Shown: positions 9,508 through 19,937, numbered from the stretch's first letter. The stretch is DNA of 57,823 nucleotides from Nonlabens dokdonensis (GCF_002162835.1 NZ_MAAX01000108.1:1-57823), one strand, 5' to 3'. The notes: generated from the sequence alone by a model not told the origin. A program made the numbers and translations.

Positions 9508-10362
9508 TTATAATAAATCTTTAAAAGTAAATGTTTTATCGAGTCGCACGCCTTTTTCTGTGTGCTTTACAGTAATGATCTCATTATAAGGATCATGCTC
9601 GAGTATCAAGTAGTAGCCTTTAGTTGCAGCTTCATTTAAGAATTTTTCTTTTTCTCCTAATGTAAGAAGTGGACGTGTATCGTAGCCCATCACATAGGGT
9701 AATGGTATATGACCAGCTGTAGGAAGTAAATCTGCCATGTAAACAAAGGTTTTCCCGTTTAAATGTATATGAGGTATCATCATTTTCTCGGTGTGACCGT
9801 CCACAAATAAGATATCAAAGTCCATTTCCTTTTGCTTCTCGTAGGAACTGTTTTGAGAAATAAATTTCAACTGACCGCTTTCTTCAATAGGATTGATGTT
9901 TTCCTTAAGAAAACTAGCTTTCTCACGAGCGTTAGGCTCAGTAGCCCATTTCCAGTGACTAGAGTTGGTGTGGATTTCCGCTTTCGCGAAAGCGGGCTCA
10001 AAAAAATCTCCTTTACTACTTTTTTGAATCACTCCACCGCAATGGTCAAAGTGTAAATGCGTTAAAAAGACATCTGTAATGTCATCACGAGAAAAACCTT
10101 TTTCCTTTAATGAACTATCAAGATCATATTTGTGATCCAAATAATAATAACCAAAGAATTTCTCGGATTGTTTCTTACCCATTCCTGTATCAATAAGCGT
10201 CAATCGATCTCCATTCTCTATGAGTAGGCATCTTGCTGCCATATCTATCATGTTATTAGAGTTCGCAGGATTAGTACGTGTCCAAAGCGACTTAGGAACA
10301 ACGCCAAACATGGCACCACCGTCTAATTTAAAGTTTCCAGCTTCTATAGAATGTATTTTCAT
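9508..10362 (-). CDS. Metallo-beta-lactamase-fold hydrolase
   Basis: A 284-residue MBL-fold protein. The metal motif HxHxDH is seen as THLHFDHCGG near residue 102, with LIDTGMGKK upstream, DGHTEKM and later MADLLPTAGHIP and LILEHDP supplying further ligands. N-acyl-homoserine lactonases and many other hydrolases share this layout; the substrate cannot be told. No signal peptide is seen, so it is cytoplasmic. An iterated palindrome copy (9979-9994) encodes PAFAKAEIH inside the gene, in a variable stretch away from the metal site. The gene lies 18 bp upstream of the subtilase gene on the same strand and may be co-transcribed with it. Confidence 0.9.
   Translation of the reverse strand: MKIHSIEAGNFKLDGGAMFGVVPKSLWTRTNPANSNNMIDMAARCLLIENGDRLTLIDTGMGKKQSEKFFGYYYLDHKYDLDSSLKEKGFSRDDITDVFLTHLHFDHCGGVIQKSSKGDFFEPAFAKAEIHTNSSHWKWATEPNAREKASFLKENINPIEESGQLKFISQNSSYEKQKEMDFDILFVDGHTEKMMIPHIHLNGKTFVYMADLLPTAGHIPLPYVMGYDTRPLLTLGEKEKFLNEAATKGYYLILEHDPYNEIITVKHTEKGVRLDKTFTFKDLL
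9979..9994. repeat. Iterated palindrome in MBL-fold gene
   Basis: Exact 16-bp copy; read in the gene frame it gives AFAKAE. Confidence 0.95.
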
Positions 10363-10428
10363 AAAGTAATAATGGCTTATATGTAGCGCAAGTTATAAAA
10401 ATGTTACCTCAATTTTCATGAAATTGAG

Positions 10429-12612
10429 TTAAACCGGTTTTTGCAATACTTGATGAAGTCGTTTACCAAAATCAATTAAACCTTTTACTTCTTTAATACC
10501 TAATGTACGGTCTTGCCTAAATATAAGTAAACTGTTACCGTCTGACTCTATATGATAGTACGGATTACTTTCTAAGAACCTTATCAACGGTGTTGAGAAA
10601 AAGTCTTGAATTTCTTCACTTTTTTTTCCTAAAAGAAAGAAACGTCTTGAGAAATCTGGATAGTTTTTAAAATAAATTTTTTTGAAACCTGCTAGACCAT
10701 AAATACGTTCTAGAAACCCTTCTCGATCGAGAGTAAATTGAGGTATATCATTATCTAACTTAATATGCAGCATGGTTGTTTTAACATCAGCTTTAGTGAT
10801 TAATTCACCTTCAGAATAATGGATATCAAAGATTTTAAACAGTTTATTGTGATTGAAGATGCGATTGTAAACTCGTTCTATTTTCTTGAATTGGAAATAT
10901 TTAAATGACTGAAGAAAATCGCTATTTCTGGACTTTTCAGCTTCATAAATCATTTGCAACTCTATAGCGACCTCTTTTAAAGTTTTTTGCCTTTTTGTAA
11001 GATTTGAATTTATAAACGGGAGACCTGGTATCAACCTGCGTAAAGCAAATGGGTGTGCACTATCAGCCCCATGCATGTCTAGCCCTATAATTTCAAAATG
11101 CCCACCACGTTTATGAAAAATGGATTGATAACCGTTCAAATTTTCTAGAACAGTATGATCAACAAACTGACATAATGATAAATCTAAGATGACATCTTGA
11201 TTTTCAGGAATCATGTCTAGCTGTATTTTAAGTTTATAGTAATTTAAAAACGTACAGAAATGCTTTATGCTTAAATAATAATTATCGCTAGACTCTTTAT
11301 ACATGAGAACATTAGGTTTCCCTATGTTTCTAAGGAAGAGTAAAGCGCTTTTATTTACAAATACATGTATGATAAATGTTATAAGTAAGCCAGCTGTTAT
11401 ACCTGTAATTAGATCTATAAAGAGTGTGGTCAATAGCGTCACAAAAAATATAAGTAACTGTTCTTTACCTACTGTAATGATCTTTTTAATGAGCTTAGGT
11501 GATGCTAGTTTATAGCCTGTGTAAACTAAAATTGCCATAAGTGCAGGTAATGGGATGCGAGTCAGTTGAGAGCTAAAAAGCCATACAAAAGACACTAGAA
11601 ATAAAGCATGAGCAAAATTTGAAGAACGGTTTGTGCCACCGTTATTAACATTTACAGAGCTACGGGCGATAACAGTCACTACATTAAGTCCACCTAAAAA
11701 ACCACTTCCTATAGTTGCTACACCTAGAGCTTTTAAATCTCTATTCACATTAGAACGTCTTTTTTGTGGGTCTAATTGATCTACTGCCTTAATACTCAAT
11801 AAAGACTCAATGCTCGCTATAAGGGTGAGCGCAATTACACTAGACCAAAATGGCCAGCTATTCATTAAACCAAAATCTGGTGTTGGAATAGTAGAGATAA
11901 TTTCTGCACCACTAGGGATTTCTGGAATCATGTAATCACTAGCAATAGGATGATCTTCCTTTAAAACTAACTCATAAAAATAACTAGTTGCGATAGAGAT
12001 AACAACTATCCACATAGGAGCAGGAAAGAGCTGGAGATATTTGTTTCTAATTTTCCCGTAAAAAATCATAATTAACAAGGCCACCACTCCGGCAAGTGCC
12101 GCATGAGTAAGCTGAATATTTTCATAATGAAAAGCACCAATAACCGTCTGTGGAATTGCGATTAAATAATCTAGACTGCTATCCAGTTCTAATCTGTTTC
12201 CTAGCATGATGTGAAATTGCTTTCCTAAAATGATTAACCCTATAGCAGCAAGCATACCTTGAATGGCGCTAGATGGAAAAAAATCTGATAGCTTTCCCAT
12301 TCTCAAAAAGCCTAATAGTATAAGCAATACTCCAGAGCATATGATTGCAGCATATGCAGCCTGAAATCCTAAAGTAGTAAAAGCTATGAGTAAAACACCT
12401 ACTAACCCATTACCAGGACCAGTAATAGTAACATGACTACCACCTAAAACAGACACCACTATACCACTAACTACCGCAGTTATTATTCCGGCAATAGGCG
12501 GCGCTTCACTTGCCATCGCAAGACCTAAACCGAGTGGCAAAGCGATGAGGCTTACTACAAATCCAGAAAAAATATTTCTAGGTAATTGATTAATAAATTC
12601 TTTGATATTCAA
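10429..12612 (-). CDS. SulP-family anion transporter with STAS domain and C-terminal extension
   Basis: A 727-residue SLC26/SulP permease. Residues about 10-420 carry the hydrophobic transmembrane core, with SGFVVSLIALPLGLGLAMASEAPPIAGI at the start and NRDLKALGVATIGSGFLGGLNVVTVIARSSVN in the middle. A STAS domain follows (about 450-540, with DVILDLSLCQFVDHTVLENL). Beyond it lies a further ~170-residue soluble region (about 555-727) with no family I recognise. SulP proteins move sulfate, bicarbonate or other anions; the substrate is not evident here. It lies 11 bp downstream of a universal stress protein gene, probably in one transcript, and near a divergent proton antiporter. Confidence 0.92.
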   Translation of the reverse strand: MNIKEFINQLPRNIFSGFVVSLIALPLGLGLAMASEAPPIAGIITAVVSGIVVSVLGGSHVTITGPGNGLVGVLLIAFTTLGFQAAYAAIICSGVLLILLGFLRMGKLSDFFPSSAIQGMLAAIGLIILGKQFHIMLGNRLELDSSLDYLIAIPQTVIGAFHYENIQLTHAALAGVVALLIMIFYGKIRNKYLQLFPAPMWIVVISIATSYFYELVLKEDHPIASDYMIPEIPSGAEIISTIPTPDFGLMNSWPFWSSVIALTLIASIESLLSIKAVDQLDPQKRRSNVNRDLKALGVATIGSGFLGGLNVVTVIARSSVNVNNGGTNRSSNFAHALFLVSFVWLFSSQLTRIPLPALMAILVYTGYKLASPKLIKKIITVGKEQLLIFFVTLLTTLFIDLITGITAGLLITFIIHVFVNKSALLFLRNIGKPNVLMYKESSDNYYLSIKHFCTFLNYYKLKIQLDMIPENQDVILDLSLCQFVDHTVLENLNGYQSIFHKRGGHFEIIGLDMHGADSAHPFALRRLIPGLPFINSNLTKRQKTLKEVAIELQMIYEAEKSRNSDFLQSFKYFQFKKIERVYNRIFNHNKLFKIFDIHYSEGELITKADVKTTMLHIKLDNDIPQFTLDREGFLERIYGLAGFKKIYFKNYPDFSRRFFLLGKKSEEIQDFFSTPLIRFLESNPYYHIESDGNSLLIFRQDRTLGIKEVKGLIDFGKRLHQVLQKPV

Positions 12613-12623
12613 GTTGGGTAGTA

Positions 12624-13472
12624 TTATTTAATTATAAGAACATCTGTAGGTAACTCTTTGAGAATATACTCGATGTCGTTAGGAAATAGCCTATTCCAGA
12701 AATTTGTTTTCTCAGGAGCATTCATCACCAGTAAATCTGCACGCGATATCTGTGCATAATGTCCTATAGAATAACCTCGTTTACCAAAAATGGGTTGTTT
12801 ATCAACTTTTACTTTTGATTTGTAATCCTCTGGAATTTCTTCTAGAATTTTATCTACACGAGCATTTTCTTTCCTGCGCAATTTTTCACGTTGTAAATTA
12901 GCTTTACGTAAAGTCGCGTCATCCTTAACTTTAATAGATAAAGTGCTTTTATTTATCTCTTCAACAATTGTAATCCTTTTTGAATTTAATTTATTTGCCA
13001 TGTAAAAAGCATATAAAATAGTCATTGGTGTATTCTCACTTTTCAAACCGTTTACTACTATATGTTGACATACTACTCTTTCTACTGAAGGTTTAATAAG
13101 TAGTAATACTGAGCAAGGTGCTAGCCTTGCTATTTTTCTTGAAATAGAGCCTAAAGAATAATTGAAAAAATGCTCCTTTTGCAAAGCACCTAAAACAAGT
13201 AAATCAATTTGATACGTTTTAAGATACTGCATCATCACCTCAACAAGATTTCCTGTCTTAAAAACAATCGAGTACTTGAGATTTTTTTTACTAAATTCAG
13301 CAAGGTAGTTAGTTATCTTCTCCCTTTTTTCAACGCTTTCTTCTCCTACATGAATCATAGATAAAGTGGCATTAAAAGATTGTGCCAGTCTTGCAGCTTC
13401 ATACAAGTTTGCCTGTAACTTTGGTGAGAATGCTATTCCTATTGCGATATTGTTAAAAGAATGTTCTATCAA
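12624..13472 (-). CDS. Universal stress protein (tandem Usp domains)
   Basis: A 282-residue protein with two UspA-like halves. The first (about 1-125) contains NIAIGIAFSP, IDLLVLGALQKEHFFNYSLGSISRKIARLAPCSVLLL, where LGSISRKIARLAPCSVL is the usual Usp ending region. The second half (about 130-282) ends SRADLLVMNAPEKTNFWNRLFPNDIEYILKELPTDVLIIK. It precedes the SulP gene by 11 bp on the same strand. Usp proteins paired with transporters may sense nucleotides and regulate transport; that is inference here. Confidence 0.88.
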   Translation of the reverse strand: MIEHSFNNIAIGIAFSPKLQANLYEAARLAQSFNATLSMIHVGEESVEKREKITNYLAEFSKKNLKYSIVFKTGNLVEVMMQYLKTYQIDLLVLGALQKEHFFNYSLGSISRKIARLAPCSVLLLIKPSVERVVCQHIVVNGLKSENTPMTILYAFYMANKLNSKRITIVEEINKSTLSIKVKDDATLRKANLQREKLRRKENARVDKILEEIPEDYKSKVKVDKQPIFGKRGYSIGHYAQISRADLLVMNAPEKTNFWNRLFPNDIEYILKELPTDVLIIK

Positions 13473-13518
13473 AAGTTGAAATTAGGTTTTAAATATAGCG
13501 TTAATTCTTGCTTAAAAA

Positions 13519-13534
13519 CGCTTTCGCGAAAGCG
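13519..13534. repeat. Iterated palindrome (intergenic)
   Basis: Exact 16-bp copy between the divergent Usp and antiporter genes, about 54 bp before the antiporter ATG. Confidence 0.95.
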
Positions 13535-13587
13535 TAAATTCTTCATCATTTAAGAAAAGGTCGTAATTTTCAAAAAAATTACAAATT

Positions 13588-15444
13588 ATGCTAGAATTAG
13601 CAGGAATCATTATTTTAGGAATACTTGCGCAATGGATGGCGTGGAGATTTAAAATTCCAGCCATTTTACCTTTAATAATTATAGGATTATTAGTAGGACC
13701 TTTATCTACACTTTATACAGAAGATGCATCAAAAATAATTGAGCCTATGTGGAATGGATCAGAAGGTCTTTTTCCAGGAGATAGCTTATTTTACTTTGTA
13801 TCATTAGCAATTAGTATCATTCTTTTTGAAGGTGGACTTACCTTAAAACGGGAAGAAATTCTGAATACGGGACCAGTCATAGGTAAGCTCATTTCAGTTG
13901 CTGTATTAATAACTTTTATAGGTGGTGGCGTTGCGGCGCACTATATTTTTGGCCTAAGCTGGAAGATCTCCTTGTTGTTTTCGGCATTAATTATTGTTAC
14001 AGGACCTACGGTGATAACGCCTATCTTAAGAAATATTCCTCTCAAGAAAGATGTGAGCTCCATTTTAAAATGGGAAGGAATCCTCATCGATCCTATAGGT
14101 GCATTATTTGCGGTATTAGTTTTTGAATTTATAAGCGCTGGAGCTGGTGGTGAATTTACCATTGTTGCTCTTGAAGAATTCGGTAAGATTGTTTTATTCG
14201 GTTTTACATTTGGGTTCTCATTTGCACATGCACTTGCTTTTTCTGTAAAAAAGAAACTGATTCCTCATTATTTACTAAATGTATTTACACTAGCTGCTGT
14301 TCTAGGAGTATTTGTATTAAGTGATAGTTTTGCTCATGAATCTGGCCTGCTTGCAGTCGTTGTAATGGGTATGGTACTAGGTAACATCAACCTACCTAAT
14401 ATCAAGGAGCTGTTATATTTTAAGGAATCGCTGAGTGTTTTACTTATCTCGATTTTATTTATTCTTCTTGCGGCAAATATTAATATGGAAGACCTCTACT
14501 TAATCTATAGATGGGAAACAGCAGTTTTATTTGCAGTTATAGCATTTTTAATAAGACCATTGGGAGTATTTGCCAGCTCTACAAATAGCGGCCTTAAGTT
14601 AAATGAGAAACTTTTTATCTCTTGGGTAGGACCACGTGGTATTGTTGCAGCAGGTATTGCATCTCTTTTTGGTTCTAAATTAGTTTCTCAAGGTGTAGAC
14701 GGAGCAGAATATATTACACCTTTAGTTTTCATGATTGTTTTAGGAACGGTATTATTAAACGCGACTACAGCAAGACTATTTGCAAAAATTGTAGGAGTGT
14801 TCTTGAAAAAATCTAACGGAATAATGATTATAGGAGCGTCTAAATTTTCTAGACTTATCGCAACTTATCTCAAGGATAATGGTCGCAGTGTCGTGTTAAT
14901 AGACTCTAACACAAATAATGTGCGTACAGCCAAAGAGCAAGGTCTTGAGGCCTTTGCAGCAGACATCTATGCCGATGCTTTTTCTGATAACATAGAGTTT
15001 AATAACGTAGGTTACCTACTTGCTTTAACTGGTAACTCACAAATTAATGAGTATGCAATAGATAGTTTTGGAGATCGCTTTGGAGAAAATGGTTCTTTTA
15101 GGCTGGTTCATTCTAGCGAGATTAACAACCCTAATAAAAATCCTACTAAAGGGTTATTCTCCGCTACTGATGACTATGTAAATATGATGGAAGTCGCACG
15201 CTATCATGGTAAAATTCATGAGATAGAGATTAAATCCCAAGATCATTTTGAAGGACTTATAGAAATCACAAAAACAGATGATGATATCATTCCTTTATTC
15301 ATAAGAAATGGCGAAAAGATTGAAATCGTGCCTTCCATGTCTCTAAAAATGGAAATTGAAGAAAACAGTATTCTAGCTTACTTAGGTAAAGAAATTATAG
15401 AACAAGAAACAGGTGAAATAACTATGGAAGAAGAGGCTTTGTAA
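13588..15444 (+). CDS. CPA1-type Na+/H+ antiporter with C-terminal TrkA-N-like domain
   Basis: A 618-residue monovalent cation:proton antiporter. Residues 1-400 have about a dozen hydrophobic segments including ILLVGPLST-like start, ILFEGGLTLKREEI, SALIIVTGPTVITPILR and LFISWVGPRGIVAAGIASLF, all CPA1 signatures. From about 410 a Rossmann-like TrkA-N domain follows (NGIMIIGASKFSRLIATYL), but its glycine motif is G-A-S-K-F-S rather than the full G-x-G-x-x-G, so nucleotide binding may be altered. A TrkA-C-like tail follows. It diverges from the Usp-SulP pair, which suggests shared regulation of ion or pH balance. Confidence 0.93.
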   Translation: MLELAGIIILGILAQWMAWRFKIPAILPLIIIGLLVGPLSTLYTEDASKIIEPMWNGSEGLFPGDSLFYFVSLAISIILFEGGLTLKREEILNTGPVIGKLISVAVLITFIGGGVAAHYIFGLSWKISLLFSALIIVTGPTVITPILRNIPLKKDVSSILKWEGILIDPIGALFAVLVFEFISAGAGGEFTIVALEEFGKIVLFGFTFGFSFAHALAFSVKKKLIPHYLLNVFTLAAVLGVFVLSDSFAHESGLLAVVVMGMVLGNINLPNIKELLYFKESLSVLLISILFILLAANINMEDLYLIYRWETAVLFAVIAFLIRPLGVFASSTNSGLKLNEKLFISWVGPRGIVAAGIASLFGSKLVSQGVDGAEYITPLVFMIVLGTVLLNATTARLFAKIVGVFLKKSNGIMIIGASKFSRLIATYLKDNGRSVVLIDSNTNNVRTAKEQGLEAFAADIYADAFSDNIEFNNVGYLLALTGNSQINEYAIDSFGDRFGENGSFRLVHSSEINNPNKNPTKGLFSATDDYVNMMEVARYHGKIHEIEIKSQDHFEGLIEITKTDDDIIPLFIRNGEKIEIVPSMSLKMEIEENSILAYLGKEIIEQETGEITMEEEAL

Positions 15445-15487
15445 ATATAGAAGTCGCCTATTAAACCTTTTCAATAGCTATTCAAAT

Positions 15488-15517
15488 AAAAAGCCCCATC
15501 AATCGATGAGGCTTTTT
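15488..15517. terminator. Bidirectional terminator between antiporter and lepA
   Basis: Stem AAAAAGCCCCATC with GATGAGGCTTTTT (one C-A or G-U position), 4-nt loop, between two convergent genes. Confidence 0.85.
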
Positions 15518-15525
15518 ACTTATAA

Positions 15526-15541
15526 CGCTTTCGCGAAAGCG
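15526..15541. repeat. Iterated palindrome (intergenic, next to terminator)
   Basis: Exact 16-bp copy between the shared terminator and the lepA stop codon. It would be transcribed at the 3' end of the lepA message. Confidence 0.95.
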
Positions 15542-15555
15542 ACATTAAAAAATAG

Positions 15556-17355
15556 TTAATCGTTCAATTTAAGAACTGCCATAAAAGCTTGTTGTGGAAT
15601 CTCTACGTTTCCTACCTGACGCATACGTTTCTTTCCTTTCTTTTGCTTTTCAAGAAGTTTACGTTTACGAGAGATATCACCACCGTAACACTTTGCAGTA
15701 ACATCTTTACGTAAAGCTTTGATCGTTTCACGAGCTATAATTTTTGCGCCTATAGCTGCTTGTACTGGAATATCAAACTGCTGCCTAGGAATCAATTCAC
15801 GAAGCTTTTCAACCATTTTTTTACCAATGGTATAGGCATTATCAAAGTGAATTAACGCGCTCAAAGCGTCTACCGTTTGTGCATTTAATAAAACGTCTAG
15901 TCGCACTAATTTTGATACTCGCATTCCTATAGGAGCATAATCAAAGGAAGCATAACCTTTAGAAACTGTTTTTAATCTATCATAGAAATCAAATACAATC
16001 TCGGCCAGTGGCATATCAAAGGTAAGCTCCACTCTTTCAGTAGTTAAATACGTTTGATTAGTTACAATTCCACGTTTTTCTATACAAAGCGACATTACAT
16101 TACCTACAAATTCAGACTTTGTAATTATAGTTGCCTTGATGTAAGGTTCTTCTACTCTGTTTAAAGTAGATGGTTCTGGTAAATCACTTGGATTATTTAC
16201 AATGATGCGCTCATCTGGCTCCTTATTAGTATAAGCATAGTAAGAAACGTTAGGTACTGTGGTAATTACAGTCATGTCAAATTCACGCTCCAGTCGCTCT
16301 TGAATGATCTCTAAATGCAACATTCCTAAGAATCCACAACGGAAACCAAAACCAAGTGCTGCACTACTTTCTGCTGTAAATACTAATGAAGCATCGTTAA
16401 GCTGAAGCTTTTCCATACTAGATCTCAAGTCTTCATAATCTTCTGTATCTACAGGATAAATACCAGCAAATACCATAGGCTTTACGTCTTCAAATCCACC
16501 GATGGGATTTGTAGTAGGATTTGCATGATCTGTAATAGTATCTCCTACTTTTACCTCTTTGGCTTCTTTAATTCCAGTAATTAGGTAACCTACGTCACCT
16601 GCACTTATTTCTTTTTTAGGAACTTGGTTCAATTTCAGCGTTCCTATTTCGTCTGCATAATAGCTTTCTCCTGTGGCAACAAATTTAATATGCTGTCCTT
16701 TTTTAATGGAACCGTTTATGACTCTAAAAATAGTCTCCACACCACGGAACTGATTGTACTGTGAGTCAAAAACTAATGCTTGTAGAGGCTCGTTAGGATC
16801 TCCTTTAGGAGCAGGAACTCTTTCTATAATTGCATCAAGAATATCTTGTATTCCTAGACCAGTTTTTGCACTGGCAGGAATCACCTCGCTAGGATCACAA
16901 CCTAATAGGTCAACTATATCATCAGTAACCTCTTCAGGATTTGCACTAGGCAAGTCTACTTTATTAAGAACTGGTATGATTTCTAGATCATTTTCTAAAG
17001 CCAGGTATAAATTAGAAATAGTTTGCGCCTGTATACTTTGTGCTGCATCTACAATAAGCAATGCACCTTCACATGCAGCAATAGAACGAGATACCTCATA
17101 AGAGAAATCTACGTGACCAGGAGTGTCTATTAAATTAAGGATATACTGCTCACCATCAGGAGCAATATAATCCATCTGGATAGCATGTGATTTAATCGTT
17201 ATTCCACGTTCTCGCTCGAGATCCATGTTATCTAAAAGCTGCGCCTGTGACTCTCTTTTTGTAACTGTATGAGTTGCGTCTAACAGCCTGTCTGCCAGCG
17301 TACTCTTACCGTGATCAATGTGAGCAATGATACAAAAATTACGTATATTCTTCAT
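15556..17355 (-). CDS. lepA: Elongation factor 4 (LepA) GTPase
   Basis: LepA is a ribosome-associated GTPase related to EF-G. It has the G1 loop [16 protein letters not shown]2/G3 ([23 protein letters not shown]), G4 NKVDLP, and the LepA-specific C-terminal domain ending in [25 protein letters not shown]. An upstream ATG at 17365-17367 would add MERN, but the conserved family start is [16 protein letters not shown]; a purine-rich GGAAAGG lies just before it and a -7-like box (17375-17382) would place the transcript start at about the upstream ATG. I therefore prefer 17355 (599 residues). The 3' end converges on the antiporter gene. Confidence 0.96.
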   Translation of the reverse strand: MKNIRNFCIIAHIDHGKSTLADRLLDATHTVTKRESQAQLLDNMDLERERGITIKSHAIQMDYIAPDGEQYILNLIDTPGHVDFSYEVSRSIAACEGALLIVDAAQSIQAQTISNLYLALENDLEIIPVLNKVDLPSANPEEVTDDIVDLLGCDPSEVIPASAKTGLGIQDILDAIIERVPAPKGDPNEPLQALVFDSQYNQFRGVETIFRVINGSIKKGQHIKFVATGESYYADEIGTLKLNQVPKKEISAGDVGYLITGIKEAKEVKVGDTITDHANPTTNPIGGFEDVKPMVFAGIYPVDTEDYEDLRSSMEKLQLNDASLVFTAESSAALGFGFRCGFLGMLHLEIIQERLEREFDMTVITTVPNVSYYAYTNKEPDERIIVNNPSDLPEPSTLNRVEEPYIKATIITKSEFVGNVMSLCIEKRGIVTNQTYLTTERVELTFDMPLAEIVFDFYDRLKTVSKGYASFDYAPIGMRVSKLVRLDVLLNAQTVDALSALIHFDNAYTIGKKMVEKLRELIPRQQFDIPVQAAIGAKIIARETIKALRKDVTAKCYGGDISRKRKLLEKQKKGKKRMRQVGNVEIPQQAFMAVLKLND

Positions 17356-17374
17356 ATTCCTTTCCATAGGTGTG

Positions 17375-17382
17375 CAAATATA
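17375..17382 (-). promoter_or_regulatory. Candidate -7 box for lepA
   Basis: Minus-strand TATATTTG fits TAnnTTTG. It leaves only a very short leader and so favours the MKNIRNF start. No convincing -33 TTTG was seen. Confidence 0.45.
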
Positions 17383-17446
17383 ATCTAAAACATCCCTTTA
17401 AGTTTTCTTGATCTTTGGTATTTTAGCTTTTCATTAAATTCTTATA

Positions 17447-19858
17447 ATGAAATATTTACAGTTTTTTATCTTTATTCTAGCTCTTAGTACGACGGCACAA
17501 AACGATCTTACAGGATCGATTACTAATAATGGTAATGAGCCGCTAGCTTACAGTAATGTCGTTTTATTTAAAATGCCTGATAGTGTATTCTATAAAGCGT
17601 CCTATTCTGATGAAAAAGGGAAGTTTAAGATAGCAAATTGTGCTGCTGGTGCATATACATTGCAAGTGTCATCAGTTGGTTATGTTCCGCTTTCGCGAAA
17701 ACTGACACTCAATCAATCTACAGACATAGGAGCTATTATTTTAAATGCAAATCAAGAAGAACTAGATGCTGTTGTGGTAAATGCGGCACGACCTTCTATA
17801 GATAAACGACCTGATCGACTTATTTTTAATGTGGAAAACACCGTTTTAAGCACAGGAAACACACAAAACTTACTAAAAAATACACCAGGCGTTTTTGAAA
17901 TGGAAGGAACGTATATGGTTCAGAATTCTCCAGCTGTTATATACATCAATAACAAAAGGGTTTACTTAACCAGCGAGGAACTAGATGCGTTGTTAAAAGG
18001 TTATAGCGCCGATAATATTAAAAGTGTGGAAGTAATTACAAATCCGCCGGCGAGTTATGATGCCGAAGGTGTTGCAGTGATCAATATCAATACTTCTAAA
18101 GGAATCTCTTTAGGTTATAAAGGAAATGTAAACGGACAATGGACGCAAGGAACTTTTTCAAAATACCAGATTGGGACCTCACATTTTTATAAAAACGACT
18201 GGTTAAATGTCTATGCAAATTATAATTACAATCCTGAAAAAAACTTTAAACTAGATGATTCGAGAATAGGTTTCTTTAATCCAGACGGTACTCGATCAGA
18301 GCGATGGTTTTCAGAATTAGAAAAAGTTGATCGTAGTGATGCACATAATTTCAATACCATCGTAGATATTACTGTAAATGATAAAAACTCCTTGAGCTTT
18401 TCTGGTAATCTAAGCAGCAACCAGAATAACGATGTGACTTACGATAATGAAACACTTATACTTCAAGATGGCAGCACTACTTTTACAGGTTTTGATGCCA
18501 ATTCTTTGTTTGAAAAAAACCGAACTAATGGTTTTGTAAACGCACAGTGGCAACACAGTATTAATGAAACTGGTTCCTCCTTGAGTCTTGAAGGGAATTA
18601 TATTTTTACTGATAGTGATCAATTGCAAAATTTAAATACTACTTTTTTTGATCAAAATAGAAACACCACTGGAACTAACAGCTTTCTAACTGATGCCTTT
18701 CAAGAAATTGATATCTACACCGCAAAACTAGATTATAATACAACGATAGGAAGCTACGATCTTAGTAGTGGACTGAAGTTTTCTAATGTGACATCCACCA
18801 GTTCTCAAGACTTTTTTGATACTGATGCTGGTACTACCTTAAATCCTGCACTTTCAGACTTATTCTTGTATGACGAGACGATTTTTGCCGCTTATGCACA
18901 GGTAGATCGCTATTGGGAAAAGTGGTCCCTTACTGCTGGACTGCGTGTAGAACAAACAGACGTAGAAGGAGATTCTAGATCTTTAGGGCAAGTAAATACG
19001 CAAGAATACTTAGAGTTCTTCCCTAATCTAGCATTGACTAATCAAGTTAACGAGAACAATTCTTACACGTTGAGCTACAAAAGAACTATCGACAGACCTC
19101 GCTATTCTGATTTAAATCCGTTCAGTACTTTTTTAAATGATTTTGCCTTCAATACCGGTAACCCTAATTTACAACCAGCGTTTAATAATAAGTTTACATT
19201 AAGCTGGAACCATCAAAATACGTGGTTTGTAGACGCCTATTTTCTCTATACTAAAGATTTATTGAGCGACGTACCATTTCAGAATAATTCTAATAACACA
19301 CTCAATACTCAAAGTGTAAACTTAAATTATGAATTGCAATACAGTATTGACGCCGCTACTTTTCAATACATCAACAACAGCTGGTATACTGGTGCAAGCG
19401 CAAGTTTATTTTACATGGAGAATGAAACGAGAGCCTTACAATCTGGTAATGTAGATGTGGTCACTTCTACTACTGGTCTTTACCTCAACTCCTTTAACAG
19501 AATCAATCTTGCTGAAGATAGAACTTTATCTATGGATGTAGATGTCTCTTATATTTCTAGTATTCTATTTGGAACCTATGAATGGGGCGGCTCTTTTGCC
19601 TCTAACTTAAGTTTTAATAAAAGTCTCTGGGATAGAAGAGCTCAGTTAACACTTAAGTTAACTGACATTTTCAACACGCAAAACCAGCGTATGAGCACGC
19701 GTTATTTAAATCAAGATAATAGTTACCTAGCATTACCGGAAACCAGAACCATAAGTATTGGGTTTACCTACAATTTTGGTAATTTTAGGCTAGAAAATAA
19801 TGAAGTCACTACACCTGAAGAACAAGAACGTATTTCTAAAAGGGAGCGTGGACTTTAA
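17447..19858 (+). CDS. Outer-membrane beta-barrel receptor (OMP_b-brl_3 type)
   Basis: An 803-residue TonB-dependent-receptor-like protein. Residues 1-17 are a signal peptide (ending STTAQ); 20-105 form a carboxypeptidase-regulatory-like beta domain (LTGSITNNGNEPLAYSNVVLFKM). A plug-like domain follows (about 115-220: NAARPSIDKRPDRLIFNVENTV, SVEVITNPPASYDAEGVAVININTSKG). The rest is a beta-barrel with alternating aromatic strands and ends with TRTISIGFTYNFGNFR, after which a charged tail follows. The ligand is unknown, and no SusD partner or TonB box is evident. A diverged palindrome copy (17688-17703) encodes VPLSRKL at the end of the first beta domain. Confidence 0.92.
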   Translation: MKYLQFFIFILALSTTAQNDLTGSITNNGNEPLAYSNVVLFKMPDSVFYKASYSDEKGKFKIANCAAGAYTLQVSSVGYVPLSRKLTLNQSTDIGAIILNANQEELDAVVVNAARPSIDKRPDRLIFNVENTVLSTGNTQNLLKNTPGVFEMEGTYMVQNSPAVIYINNKRVYLTSEELDALLKGYSADNIKSVEVITNPPASYDAEGVAVININTSKGISLGYKGNVNGQWTQGTFSKYQIGTSHFYKNDWLNVYANYNYNPEKNFKLDDSRIGFFNPDGTRSERWFSELEKVDRSDAHNFNTIVDITVNDKNSLSFSGNLSSNQNNDVTYDNETLILQDGSTTFTGFDANSLFEKNRTNGFVNAQWQHSINETGSSLSLEGNYIFTDSDQLQNLNTTFFDQNRNTTGTNSFLTDAFQEIDIYTAKLDYNTTIGSYDLSSGLKFSNVTSTSSQDFFDTDAGTTLNPALSDLFLYDETIFAAYAQVDRYWEKWSLTAGLRVEQTDVEGDSRSLGQVNTQEYLEFFPNLALTNQVNENNSYTLSYKRTIDRPRYSDLNPFSTFLNDFAFNTGNPNLQPAFNNKFTLSWNHQNTWFVDAYFLYTKDLLSDVPFQNNSNNTLNTQSVNLNYELQYSIDAATFQYINNSWYTGASASLFYMENETRALQSGNVDVVTSTTGLYLNSFNRINLAEDRTLSMDVDVSYISSILFGTYEWGGSFASNLSFNKSLWDRRAQLTLKLTDIFNTQNQRMSTRYLNQDNSYLALPETRTISIGFTYNFGNFRLENNEVTTPEEQERISKRERGL
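17688..17703. repeat. Iterated palindrome, 2 mismatches, in receptor gene
   Basis: Core TTTCGCGAAA is intact and the left arm exact; the right arm reads ACT for GCG. In frame it encodes LSRK. Confidence 0.8.
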
Positions 19859-19885
19859 AAAGACTTATATCTTTGACCAAAACAA

Positions 19886-19915
19886 AAAAGGCTTCTCAAC
19901 AATGAGAAGCCTTTT
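19886..19915. terminator. Bidirectional terminator
   Basis: Perfect 13-bp stem AAAAGGCTTCTCA with TGAGAAGCCTTTT and 4-nt loop, between the convergent receptor and DUF3078 genes. Confidence 0.92.
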
Positions 19916-19937
19916 CAATTTGATTAGAATAGTTCTT

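Noticed and set aside
17365-17367. Upstream ATG (MERN) as the lepA start
   Set aside because: The conserved start is MKNIRNF, and the -7-like box would put the transcript start at this upstream ATG.
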